A stretch of DNA of 64,000 nt from Mesodorylaimus sp. YZB2_4 (Eukaryota > Nematoda > Enoplea > Dorylaimida > Dorylaimidae). How positions within the stretch are numbered: position 1 is the first letter of the stretch; each line of letters begins with the position of its first letter. The stretch lies in contig JASANH010001367.1 in assembly GCA_030248295.1 (NCBI GenBank), positions 372,001-436,000 of the forward strand, written 5' to 3'. This document shows, in pieces, positions 12,401-22,010 of the stretch. Below the pieces are notes generated by a model that worked only from the letters and a program-made list of their open reading frames with translations, did no database searches and had not been told where the DNA came from. The translations under genes were made by a program, and so were the position numbers.

Positions 12401-12873
12401 TCAGCAGTTTATGCGTTTCAGTTGCAGCGCGTCGTTGGCCGTCAGGGAGTTGCCACCCAGAACAATGTGAGTCAACGGATTCAGCCCTGGGGCTACTTGA
12501 AACTCGCCCTCTTCGTAGTGTATGACTGATCTGTAGCCGTACGGGACGCCATAGGAAGTTGATCAGTCGTCGAGCTCGTACTGGCTCCAGTTTTGGGGCT
12601 CGATATTGTTCCACATGACTTCGATGTAGCTGCCTCGATCAGCGCGAGATTACTCATGACCGCCACCCCAAAAGCGTGTATGGTCTCGTCCATCCTGATC
12701 CCTTTCTTCAGCACATCGCCAGCGCACTAACTGCTGGTGGCCACATTGACCAGGTTGATTCCGTGGAAACCGATGGCTGCCCACCCGTGGCAATTAGGCT
12801 TGGGCTTTACAAAATTCAGCCCTAAAAGACGTACAGATTCCATTACACCCATGACAAAGTTGGTCTTAGCCAT
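12401..12873 (-). pseudogene. astacin (M12A) metalloprotease remnant
   Basis: The minus strand shows the astacin catalytic domain in order but broken. After an N-terminal stretch with CHGWAAIG and SSCAGD comes DETIHAFGV, which corresponds to the zinc site HExxHALGF but has Asp for the first His. Then, in a shifted frame, come SRADRGSYIEVMWNNIEPQNW and YGVPYGYRSVIHY (the Met-turn area has Val-Ile), and the end ANDALQLKRINC with the final cysteine. There are in-frame stops near SS/CAGD, between HE and SRADR, and after ELDD, plus at least one frame change. Astacins are secreted zinc endopeptidases; this copy cannot make one. No prodomain or signal peptide was found. Confidence 0.65.
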
Positions 12874-13527
12874 TTAAAAACAATCATCTCCCAAGTCATT
12901 GCCGTGCAACTCGTTCGAAAGTGGTTTTAACCGAGGAGCCTTACCGGAGTGGAGAGAATCCAAAAAGAAGCACAGGTGGAGATTGGGGAGATAAGCAAGC
13001 ACATAAAACAATTTAGTGAGGCCCCGTGTTGGAAGGTGCGTTTGGTCTGTGGAGCCAAGAGTTGCACCAACTACGGGTGAAGTCTCAAGGGGACCAATAG
13101 ATGCACAAAAGCATCCAATCACTATCGTACGACGCAATCTCAAGTACTGTTTGCGGATGTTTTCCGGCCCACGCGACGCCACTTCGAACTGCGATGTGAC
13201 TTTTCAAAAAAAAGAAAACTCCTGTCACTAAATCCTACTGACAAAGTATGATGCATTCAAGGTGTACGCCTTTGTTTATCATGTAAGGACGTACCACTCA
13301 CATACCATTTGCATATGCGCCTATAAGCGGCTAAGAATATAAATTGAGAATATCACGCTCTCCTTTTCAGTCTTATCAGCCTCGTAGCGGAGTGAAACTC
13401 GCCTAAAACAAACATCAGCAGCGAATACACGACCAGCATCCGACTGGTGGATGGTAGGTGGCAGTGATTGCTAGAGCTATTAGACGCTTATTATTTTAAA
13501 GGCGCATTCCCGACCCTCTGCAACAAC

Positions 13528-13925
13528 ATGTCCAAAACTATACGATGGGGTTTCACGGGTTGTGGCAAAATCGCTTCGGATTTTGCGAATGCAATGACAG
13601 TACTGCCAGCAGGGGATTAAGTACGTTTGCATTTTAAATATAAAAAAACTTATGTCGTGACATTGCTTCTTTAGATCCTCGCAGTGGCCGCCAGCCATGT
13701 GAAGCGAGCTGAGGAATTCGCTGGCAAGTTTGGAGTTGAAAATGCGTTCGGAGGCTATGACCTGATCGCCAACTGCCCTCAAGTTGGTAAGCACGCAAGC
13801 TTTCGTTTAGCTCAAACTCAAAATTTGGTGTTATATTCCTAGATATTGTCTACGTTTAACATTGCATTCTGCCCATTTGCGATGTGCGAAACAAGCTCTT
13901 AAAGGCGGCAAAGCAGACTGTCGGG
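13528..13925 (+). pseudogene. dihydrodiol dehydrogenase-like (Gfo/Idh/MocA) gene remnant
   Basis: Starts MSKTIRWGFTGCGKIASDFANAM, a Rossmann GxGxIA nucleotide-binding start. It then has LPAGD and a TAA where the family has one or two more residues, then a donor GTACGT. The second exon (13675..13786) reads ILAVAASHVKRAEEFA...FGGYDLIANCPQV, as in dimeric dihydrodiol dehydrogenase. The third starts at 13843 with DIVYV, then shifts frame to TLHSAHLRCAKQALKGGK, where the family has HVLCEKP next; here the similarity ends. The stop, the frameshift and the missing C-terminal substrate domain mark a truncated, non-functional copy. The family oxidises trans-dihydrodiols or sugars with NADP. Confidence 0.65.
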
Positions 13926-14515
13926 GACCCATATAACATTCGGATGGGAGACTGTAAGGAGGAAAGAATGCTCGACTATATTTACTATGCAAATGAGATC
14001 GACCTTGCTAGGACTTAGGCTTGCCTGACAAGATCTAGTGATTGGTGTGTGAGGAACCTGTCTTTTGTCTCGTTTAGTCTGTGCGGTGCACTGTTGCTCC
14101 GTCGAGTGGTGCCCGAATGTTCGTCAGTGCCATGTCTGCGCGTGCTGGGCGGTTGAGTAAAACTCCTATCTATAAGACACGAGGTCTTATAAGACCGCCT
14201 GGGAACTCCAAGTGCCGTATTCTTTTTGCATCTGTGTTGCCTTTTACCACAGAAGACGCTGCACATCATCTCGCCATCTTATTATCTAGCCCATCGGAGA
14301 ATATCAGACAAATTTGAACTGCACTGCTTACAGAAAAACTCACAGCCAATCTGAGGTGACCATATCTGTTCATCAAAAGATATAGTACCGCTTTTGCCAA
14401 CGCCATTGTTGAATTCAGAAATGTACTTTACTCGAATTGTGTTCGTTCCAGCCATAACATTGAATTTGACTCTATGGATGATCCAACCATTGTTTCAAGT
14501 TGGTAACAATGCGCC

Positions 14516-14877
14516 TACTACCCCATTTTTCCATGTTAGCCTTCTATTACATCTGATTGGCTGATGGGCGAAGTCACGTGACCGGCCACGCCCCCTCGCT
14601 CTGATTGGTCGGCCGCGCGCGGACTCGCGTGACGTCATTAAGCTGGCCGGCTAGCTAGCCCCCCCCCCCCACGCCGTCTAGCCAGCCGGCCGGCTATTGT
14701 CTTAGCGCGGGCTAATTAATTGGGTAATTAAAAAAAGTTAATTAATTAGGCGGGCGCGTAAGCCCCCCCACGCCGAGCCGGCTAGCGGCAGCTGTTAGTT
14801 ATCTTGGAAGACCGATTCAAATTTTGAAAAAATTTACGGCTGGGGCGGGGAGAACTCGTCTCCTAGCAACCGGATAT
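14516..14877 (+). repeat. left terminal inverted repeat of the Polinton-type element
   Basis: Reads inward from TACTACCCCA to CCGGATAT and matches the reverse complement of 20884-21245 nearly throughout, including CCAATCAGATGTAATAGAAG, TAATTAATT blocks and GC-rich GCCGGC blocks. A C12 run (14659-14670) corresponds to a G10 run in the right copy. Confidence 0.9.
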
Positions 14878-15091
14878 GGTTACTAAGGATTTTTTCACGG
14901 TTTGAAATTAAATATTTAACAAAATTTGAGAAAAATAGCTAGTTTTGGTAAGGGGTGAGAAATACTATCTCATAAAAACGGGGGGGGGGCCCCTGTCTTA
15001 GTTACAGGTTTTTAGGTACGTACGCGATAGATTTTTCCTTATAGGAGCACTATATGTGAAGCCAAGAATTGAAGCTGACCTACTCGAAGAA

Positions 15092-15499
15092 ATGAGTCGG
15101 ACAAAGTTGCTCCTAATCATTCTCATCGCACGCCTAACCTCGGTTAATTCGTCAACGGGACGAGGAGCGAATACAATGGCACGATTCCCCTTAGCAGTAC
15201 CCGCAATACTGGCCGAGCAACACATTATTCGCTCCGAGTACCCGTGCGTAGAACAATCATCAAAGATACAACACAACTCGAAGGAAGATGTCGGTTATAC
15301 CGTTTTTACTACCAGCCCTTCGAGTACAGTCAAGAACGTACATGAATCGGATGGTGGCAGATTTTCTTTCAAGGACATCCTTATGATTACCCTATTTTTC
15401 GCTTTATTGATTGCGGTGTTTATTGCGTTGGTTGGTTACTTCCTACGTGGAAGGATGACGTCGATGCGTCCTACATTGATAAAGCCGATAGAGGTTTAA
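15092..15499 (+). CDS. small type I membrane protein of the Polinton-type element
   Basis: Single-exon frame, 135 residues from the Met at 15092 (an in-frame Met lies upstream at 15056, but the downstream one gives a normal signal peptide). Seen: a hydrophobic N-terminus after SRTK (LLLIILIARL), a lumenal part of about 70 residues with one cysteine, then FKDILMITLFFALLIAVFIALVGYFL as a membrane span followed by RGRM and a short basic tail. It lies just inside the left repeat, reading inward. I recognise no family. A membrane-protein gene carried by the element or a host gene captured by it are both possible. Function unknown. Confidence 0.55.
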   Translation: MSRTKLLLIILIARLTSVNSSTGRGANTMARFPLAVPAILAEQHIIRSEYPCVEQSSKIQHNSKEDVGYTVFTTSPSSTVKNVHESDGGRFSFKDILMITLFFALLIAVFIALVGYFLRGRMTSMRPTLIKPIEV

Positions 15500-16458
15500 G
15501 AAAACTATCGAATCGAATGCATGGGTTCGCCTAGATTTTAATATGAATGGTGGTGCTCTGAATATGACCGTTTCCTATTCTGTAACAAGTGTCCTATCAC
15601 ATCCTATCTTTTCTTCGAGTTCTAATAGACCAAGTTAAGAATTTCTTTTTTATAAAAGATTAGTTATTTGTGTACTAAACACTAATTGCTTACATGTCAA
15701 TGATAATAACAACATATGTGGGATATATTAGAAAAAAAGAATGAGCAAACGCAAGTATCACCTGTATCATTATTCCTGATTTCTGATCCTCCAAGTTCTC
15801 GTTCGTTGAAAAAATCGGGTGGCAACACTGCGCACATTGCACACGGCGACCGTAGAAAATCTTTTAACCCGGATCCATTGAATTAATGATTATTTTCTCA
15901 AATAACAGCGATGGGGATGTAAAAAGTAAACTACAATATCAAAAATATAAATGGGCTTTTAGCTGAATCCTTATTTCGAGACACGAAGACCAAATTCTTT
16001 ACTTTTTTGTGAGGTAAAAAAGCGACAGCGCACAATACTCGAGCAGTCTTGTCATACGCAGTCGTGATGCGCAGGAGCGCTTTTTCGCGGTCAGTTTAAA
16101 TTAAAAATTGTGAAATGGTTTTTAGTTGAGTATATACTTAGAGAGCCTGCGTATTATGTATCACACATCGGTTATGTATGGTCGACGAATAGTAAAAATC
16201 CTCAATAGGATGACAGAATTAGTGCCAGGTTTATAAAGTCACTGGTCAACCAAAAATGTCATCCTAAAAGGATTTTATTAAAAACCAGCACATGAATAAA
16301 ACTACACTGTTGCATCGTTCATTGCCCAAATTAAAAGTGATTAAAAAGATAAAGATAGTGATACAGTGATTAAAAAGATAAAAGATAAAATAAAAAAGCA
16401 AAAACACAAATTGTTATAAAAACGAAAACATCGTCATATCGTCACTTTTCACTGACGC
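15500..16458. other. AT-rich interior of the element, no gene recognised
   Basis: AT-rich sequence with short poly-A and GATAAA-type repeats (AAAAGATAAAGATAGTG at about 16340-16400). No frame of note; probably 3' flanks of the two neighbouring genes, which converge here. Confidence 0.4.
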
Positions 16459-17780
16459 TCACTGCTGCTGTTGCTGTTGCTGCTGGCGGATAGCAGCCGC
16501 CTGCTGCTTCCAGTTCGCACGCTCCTGCTCCGACAAATTTGGCCAAGTGTTATCGGCCATTGAACAGGCCTGACCCATGTCGGCGGCCAGGCCCGTGTTT
16601 AAATACGTAACACGTGCGTACAAATAAAATCCGGTCAAACGTGGCATTGTGAAGTGATCTAAAATAAAAATAATCTGATTATGATCCTGAGCGGTGCGCC
16701 AACAAGTTGGAGATTCTCAAACGACCGTCCGTAGCCAAGTTTTCCTGCGGGAGTAAACACAGCTCAACATTTCCCCACTCATTTATAGCATCTTACAAAA
16801 CAGCTATATCTATAGCTAATAGGAGTGGAATAGCTTAAGAGAAAAAAGTCTACAGAAAAAATAAGTATATTTGGGTTAGAAAAAGAAAGATGATGATTCG
16901 ATACGATGGAAGTATTCCTCAAGGGGGCCAAGGATGCCTGGTTAGAATATACACTGTAGATAAACAGATAGGCTGGCTGGCTCGGGTTTTTAGACGACTG
17001 GACTCGAAGTACGGTTCGGCTAGGTATTTGTAACCCCTGTTGCTTCTCGTAGCTGCAGTTAACCATGTTGAAATGTCTTAAACAGACTGGGAATGCGCCC
17101 ACCCAGTCAAAGCCGCGTAACCTTGGTGTTTGAAAGGAAACAAATCAAAAAATCCTCGAGTGCGGTAAAATGAAAATGGGGTCAGATGGTTTCCTAAACC
17201 ACTCAACTCGTTAAAAAATTGTTTTTGAATTGATTTGTCCACCCGAGATAAGGACCACCCAACAAGACCCGTCGCAAACCCGACAGTCTCGAATGCCTGT
17301 TTTATGTGTCTTTGTGTGAGGTAGCTGCGTACAGCTAAAAAAAACATGGATGACCTTGATGCGCGGCGCTTTACTGAAGCACGATGCGTGTGCACGTGTA
17401 CTTCATACTAGATACTAACATACCTGCGGTGGCGCTGGGTTGATTATTGTATTGATCATCCCACTCCTGACTCCCCAAAACTGGCCAAGCTGCTTCAACC
17501 ATGTCGTACGGGGGCTCAAAGGTTTCTATAGAGTGTGCTTCGGTCGCAGGTTGCAGCTGCCGCTGTTCCTGATCGCTTGTTTGCTGTAGTGCTTGCAATT
17601 GTTGTTGACGCAATTCTGCAGCCTGTTGGTCCCACTCGACTTTCTCCTGGGTTGTTAATTTCGACCAAGTTGAGGTGGCCATTTTGCAAGATTGGGCAAA
17701 AGTGTCGACCAGCCCTGCACGCAAATAACAGTTCGTGGCGAACAATGAAAAACCTGTTATTCGATCCGTACCAAAACGTC
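16459..17780 (-). CDS. tandem HMG-box-like protein of the Polinton-type element (5' end not found)
   Basis: Two exons each carry one HMG-box-like unit: 17780..17424 (TDRITGFSLFATNCYL, then TWSKLTTQEKVEWDQQAAELRQQQ) and 16658..16459 (MPRLTGFYLYARVTYL, then TWPNLSEQERANWKQQAAAIRQQQ and stop). The pattern matches helix 1 (xxGFxLF) and helix 3 (W..L...E...W...A) of HMG boxes, which bend DNA. Both exons enter in phase 1 and the first leaves in phase 1, so they fit one spliced gene produced by exon duplication; the intron of about 765 bases between them is long for this genome. Glutamine runs end each unit. The start exon lies upstream of 17780, perhaps near 17960, and was not resolved. Two separate genes are possible. 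Confidence 0.5.
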
Positions 17781-18013
17781 CTGAAAAGTTGACGGAAACA
17801 TAAATAAGATGAGATGAGATCAGTAGAACAACATAATTTAGTAGCTGCACAGGGAAAAAAATTAAGTGGGGTGAAAAAGAAAATGATATTTTGGCTGGAA
17901 TAGATGTGTTTGGGTTTGAGTCGAAGACCACTGCGGGAACGTACCAGCACTTGTACACAAGTTAGTGTGCTCAACTAAACTTCAGCATCGAGCACAGTTC
18001 GTATGTTGAGAGA

Positions 18014-18115
18014 ATGGATAACAAAAGTAAACGAGACCATGAAAACGGCGAAACGTGGACAGTGGACAACGTCCTTGACTGGCTAGTTGATATTCACTTT
18101 GAGTTTTTGAATTAA
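18014..18115 (+). CDS. short frame with a SAM-like start (33 residues)
   Basis: ATG at 18014 to TAA at 18115. After a charged start the frame reads WTVDNVLDWLVDIHFEFLN, which resembles the first helix pair of SAM domains (W-x-V-x-x-V-x-x-W-L). It is far shorter than a SAM domain (about 65 residues) and I see no splice continuation. It could be a small peptide gene, a decayed domain, or chance. Confidence 0.25.
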   Translation: MDNKSKRDHENGETWTVDNVLDWLVDIHFEFLN

Positions 18116-18410
18116 AAACGAGGGATGCGGGAGACGTAGACAGGGGACCTATGGACTTACAGCTGTCCCTCGCCTCGCCTCGGGACGTTACGCGGCGTCG
18201 GTTGGGTGGCCGACCAGCTAGGTATGCGGAAGACGTCGCCGCCCCGTCTGGTCCATTCGAGGTAAAAGGCGTCTTTTCATTGCCTCGCTTGCTTTGACCC
18301 GCGACGAACGGTGCCTTTTCTCATTTTCATTTCCGGTCTCGACGAGTGTGGTTTCGTGAGAGCAAACTCTTCATATACATACTGATTTGTCGACTGAAGA
18401 AATCGTAAAA

Positions 18411-19712
18411 ATGGCCGCAATTCCGTACGTTGTTGGTGCGGGACACGACGAGAATAGTTTTCATTCTACTTGGGCGTTGGCTCATAGCCTAGACTTGCCC
18501 GAAGAAGACCCGATTCAATGCCCTGATGCGGACGAGTTTGACCTAGATCCTGACAACGATGACTTTGATGCGAATATCTACGAATGCCTATCTCATCATT
18601 GGCGGCTGGTTCGAACGCATACCAACAAACAACCCGTGCTGGACGTCTACACGGTTGGCATTCCTCTATTCAGCCCGCTCATTTTGGAACATTTGCGACA
18701 CTGGATCCGGATGGTGAGTGCCACATTCTTCGCGAAATATGATTAAAATGGAATAGAAGAGAGAAATAAATCCCTAGTTCGCACACCAACTAATTTCCTT
18801 TAAAGATTTTCTTGGATCAAGAGTACATATTCCGGCTAAACTTTTCCTTTTCATTCTTGTTGTCGCGAGAGAAACCTGAGGAGGAGCAGGAAAATGAAAA
18901 CTACGAAACGGTCCGCTGCTTCGTAGCCAATCATAACTCATTCACCTATTTCGATAAAGAACGACCCCCTGTAATCGTGGATCAGCAGTCGCTGGACGCT
19001 GTCTTGGATCAATTGAACGAGGAAGATCTAATCGAATCCTGCTCATTACTGAGAGAAGACAGCGAGGTATAAAAAAACTGGGGAAGCAAATTTCCCAAAA
19101 CCTAATTACTTTTCACATTTTTAGTGGAAGTTTTTATCATACGTGAGCTGTTGCATTTACGCCATTCACGTCAATGATGCTCCGATCGGGAATCCCAATC
19201 TGACAACAAAAGATTTGCCACCGTTTTTGATCAACCACAAATTTATTCATTCTTTTCTGCAGGATAACGCAAACTGGACACCCAAGGAAAATACGTTGGC
19301 TCTCTGCCTATTTCGCTGTTTGGCGGTTCACACGACCAAGAATTTTAGAAACTACGAAAATAAAGCCAAAGAACTTTTTCAAGCTTACCAAGAATTTCTT
19401 GTCGCGAATAAATACCAGAAAGGTAAAAAGTCCGCAAAAAATTTCCCAGGGGTCCGTTTGGTTGATTTGGAACGGGTCGAGAAGTGCTTTCAAATACAAA
19501 TCCAAGTCTGGACGTTTTACGAAGATGACGACGCGGGGAATACGGCGTTTACAGCTGCCGACAGTGGTAAAGTCAAAATAAAAGTAATTCGACGCCCCGC
19601 TCAACAGCCAACTACTGGTAATAATTTGGACGGCGAGGATACTCTGCACGTGATGCAGCACGCCGATCATTTCTTCTACATAAGCGACGTCAAACGTGTG
19701 TCCAAATGGTAA
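18411..19712 (+). CDS. N-terminal region of Polinton protein-primed DNA polymerase B, without catalytic domains
   Basis: Three-exon model, 18411..18713, 18806..19066, 19125..19712; phases agree, 383 residues. Seen in exon 3: LALCLFRCLAVH, then FPGVRLVDLERVEKCFQIQIQVW and near the end LHVMQHADHFFYISDV. This is the order found in the region ahead of the exonuclease domain in animal Polinton PolB. The frame stops at 19712, exactly on a donor-like ATG|GTAAGC. The zinc-ribbon cysteines, the 3'-5' exonuclease motifs and the polymerase motifs that should follow are absent, since the ATPase gene ends only 130 bases further. Most likely truncated by the internal deletion. A stand-alone accessory protein is the alternative. 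Confidence 0.6.
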
Positions 19713-19843
19713 GCGCACAAAACTTGGGTAAAATTGAGGCTCGGATACTGTACTCAAAAAATTAACCCGTGCTCTGATTTGCTTGGAGCTGAAACTTACT
19801 TTTTTACTTATAATATAGTTTTGCTCACACTAGTGTGGTAAAT

Positions 19844-20878
19844 CTAAGTTCCAGACATGGCTCTTTGAAAAAATAAACCAGACGATAAAGCTGAGCTTGT
19901 AGGAATAGGGTACACGCGTATCAGTCGACTAACCAGAGTTTCGAGCTGGTCAGCGTTATCAGTCGTCGTCGTCGTCGTCGTCGTCGAGTTTGCCTCCTCC
20001 TCGTGGTTGTATTTTCTCTTGCCTAGTTGAACCGCCCGGGCTTTGACAACGTTGGAACACACGGTGAGCGAGGGATGGAGCCGCACCGAATAGTTTACCA
20101 ATAAATGGGGAATCGTAGGCGGGTTTTCTCCGAAATCAGTGGCGCTTTCAACAGCCCGATTGAAAGCTTCCAAAAGGAAAGTTTTCGGAAAGTTTGATTG
20201 GACAGCGAATGAAATTAAAGAATACTTGTCGCGCGATAATTTTGTGAATAGGAAAGCCTATAAAAACGCGGAAATGTTAGCCTAAAAACACCCATGTACA
20301 CAATACATGGCTTACTTTGATTTGACGTAGAATAGTTCTAGAATATTTGAAATTATTGTAGATGGACTGGCTGAGAATAATCAGGTTACATCGACCGTGG
20401 TGCGTGCCACCTTTGCTGAAAGCGTTGATTTTGGGCGAATTGAACGCTTCTTCGTCCAAATCGTCCAACACAACGCAAGAATGAGGTTCGATGTAACCTT
20501 CGAAGAATTTCGGCTCGGGAAATCCTTGAACAAATTCGATACGATCTTTTAAAGATTGCTTTAGAAAATCGTAAAGCGGTTGATAATAAACGTAATAGAA
20601 ATAGATTTTTGCGAACTTGTTGACGAAATAGAGGTGGGAATCGATCAATAGCCACGCTAACAGGGAAGTTTTTCCCGATCCTAAAATCGCAAAAGCGACA
20701 AAATTAACCTTTATTTTAATTTTTAAAATTGAAATTAAATTTTTGAATTAGTACCAGTAGGGCCGAATATTCCCACCGAACATCCAGTTTCGATTAGCCT
20801 TTGAAATCTAGTCAACTTTAAAACATTTGTCGGTTTAAAATTTTCAATTTCAAAACGAGAGGCGTCGACAGTAGCCAT
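19844..20878 (-). CDS. Polinton packaging-type ATPase (A32/FtsK-HerA-like)
   Basis: Three-exon model, 20878..20755, 20680..20316, 20257..19844; phases agree and give 300 residues. The Walker A loop (GPTGSGKTS type) is split by the first intron. Walker B follows as CVVLDDLDEE, then GGTHHGRCNLIILSQSI, the sensor region typical of this family, and after the third exon start SRDKYSLISFAVQ, the usual conserved end. The C-terminus carries a run of eight threonines (ACG repeats) and is poorly conserved. The start Met at 20878 lies just inside the right repeat. These ATPases pump DNA into capsids; no capsid gene is seen in this copy. It appears intact, unlike the polymerase. The role in this element is inferred. 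Confidence 0.75.
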
Positions 20879-20883
20879 ACGAT

Positions 20884-21245
20884 ATATCCGGTTGCTAGGA
20901 GACGAGTCCTTCCCGCCCCAGCCGTCCAATTTAAATTTTTTCAAAATTTGAATCGGTCTTCCAAGATAACTAACAGCTGCCGCTAGCCGGCTCGGCGTGG
21001 GGGGCTTACGCGCCCGCCTAATTAATTAACTTTTTTTAATTACCCAATTAATTAGCCCGCGCTAAGACAATAGCCGGCTGGCTGGCTAGACGGCGTGGGG
21101 GGGGGGCTAGCCGGCTAGCTTAATGACGTCACGCGAGTCCGCGCGCGGCCGACCAATCAGAGCGAGGGGGCGTGGCCGGTCACGTGACTTCGCCCATCAG
21201 CCAATCAGATGTAATAGAAGGCTAACATGGAAAAATGGGGTAGTA
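20884..21245 (-). repeat. right terminal inverted repeat of the Polinton-type element
   Basis: Reverse complement of 14516-14877; ends GGGGTAGTA at 21245. Contains a G10 run at 21097-21106 where the left copy has C12. Confidence 0.9.
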
Positions 21246-21296
21246 TGATTTCGTGTGCTATTACTACTTACGTGTACCCTGCTGATGAAGAAACTG

Positions 21297-22010
21297 CTGC
21301 GTGATCTCAAGGCCTGCGTCGATAGGGCCAAAGATGAGGGCGAGCTAGGACCCCGAGTACGTGAAGTCATCGCTTGGAGGGACTGATGGACACTGTATCT
21401 CTTTTGCTTTTAAACCGGGCCTCGGAAGGGATCGAATATCCGACGCGACGAGCTCGGATGCGGCTCTACTTTACGAGCAAGAGAATTCGCATTCGTTGAT
21501 GAACGTGCTGCGAGGGCGATATGTTGGAGGTGAGTGGCTACACTGACTCCTGCTGGAGGCGGCAGAGTAAAGCCCGAAGTATAGTTCGATGCGATGCGTC
21601 AAATAAGCATGCGATGCTACACTTTGGGGTGACACGACAATGTAAAAGGATGCCTAAACCGTCGCATCGCAAGCTTATTTGACGCATCGCATCGAACTAT
21701 ACTTCCAGCTTAATGCTCGCTTTCAGCCTGAAGACAAGCAGTGGAAACGCGCGACCGAATACCTGTCGAATGTGTGGCATCGAGATCGAGCAGCATCATC
21801 ATGCTGCTCGAGGAAGAGAGCAAAGACTGGGTTTCTGACGAGCGTTTCCACGTTGAGCTGCATTTTTCTCCCAGGGTCAGAGCGTACGCGGGTGCCGAGC
21901 ATTTGACCGATGAGCTCGCTAAGCGTCTCCATGCTCTCCGAACTCTCCATGCTTCTGGGATGAACCCTCCGATAAACTATGATAAGAGCCACACGGTTAC
22001 ACACCGTACA
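21297..22010 (+). other. possible gene fragments of unknown family interrupted by a hairpin element
   Basis: Three short stretches look coding by composition: 21297-21380 (KKLLRDLKACVDRAKDEGELG), 21400-21530 (LLYEQENSHSLMNVLRGRYVG, then GGTGAGT), and 21820-21965 (SKDWVSDERFHVELHFSPRV, DELAKRLHALRTLH). They do not join in one frame, and a hairpin element lies between them at 21577-21704. I recognise no family. Decayed gene or chance. Confidence 0.25.
21577..21704. repeat. MITE-like hairpin element
   Basis: Left arm 21577-21617 (starting AAGTATAGTTCGATGCGATG) pairs with the right arm 21662-21704 (ending CATCGCATCGAACTATACTT) with one or two mismatches; spacer about 45 bases. Short, non-coding and strongly inverted, as in miniature inverted-repeat elements. 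Confidence 0.75.

Larger units (their letters stand above)
14516..21245. mobile_element. Maverick/Polinton-type element, internally deleted (6.7 kb)
   Basis: Bounded by 362-base inverted repeats (14516-14877 and 20884-21245). Between them are genes typical of Polintons: a packaging-type (A32/FtsK-like) ATPase on the minus strand next to the right repeat and an N-terminal part of protein-primed PolB on the plus strand. It also holds a tandem HMG-box-like gene and a small type I membrane protein. Full Polintons are about 15-20 kb and also encode integrase, protease and capsid proteins plus the PolB catalytic domains; none of these is visible. No clear target-site duplication is seen (left flank TGCGCC, right flank TGATTT). 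Composition inside the repeats is GC-rich; the interior is AT-richer than the neighbourhood. Probably a non-autonomous deletion derivative. Confidence 0.8.

Noticed and set aside
14516..14521. Target-site duplication for the Polinton-type element
   Set aside because: The six bases outside each repeat (TGCGCC and TGATTT) do not match.
19308..19757. 149-residue minus-strand frame over the polymerase fragment
   Set aside because: Shadow of the plus-strand exon, which has the clear family motifs.
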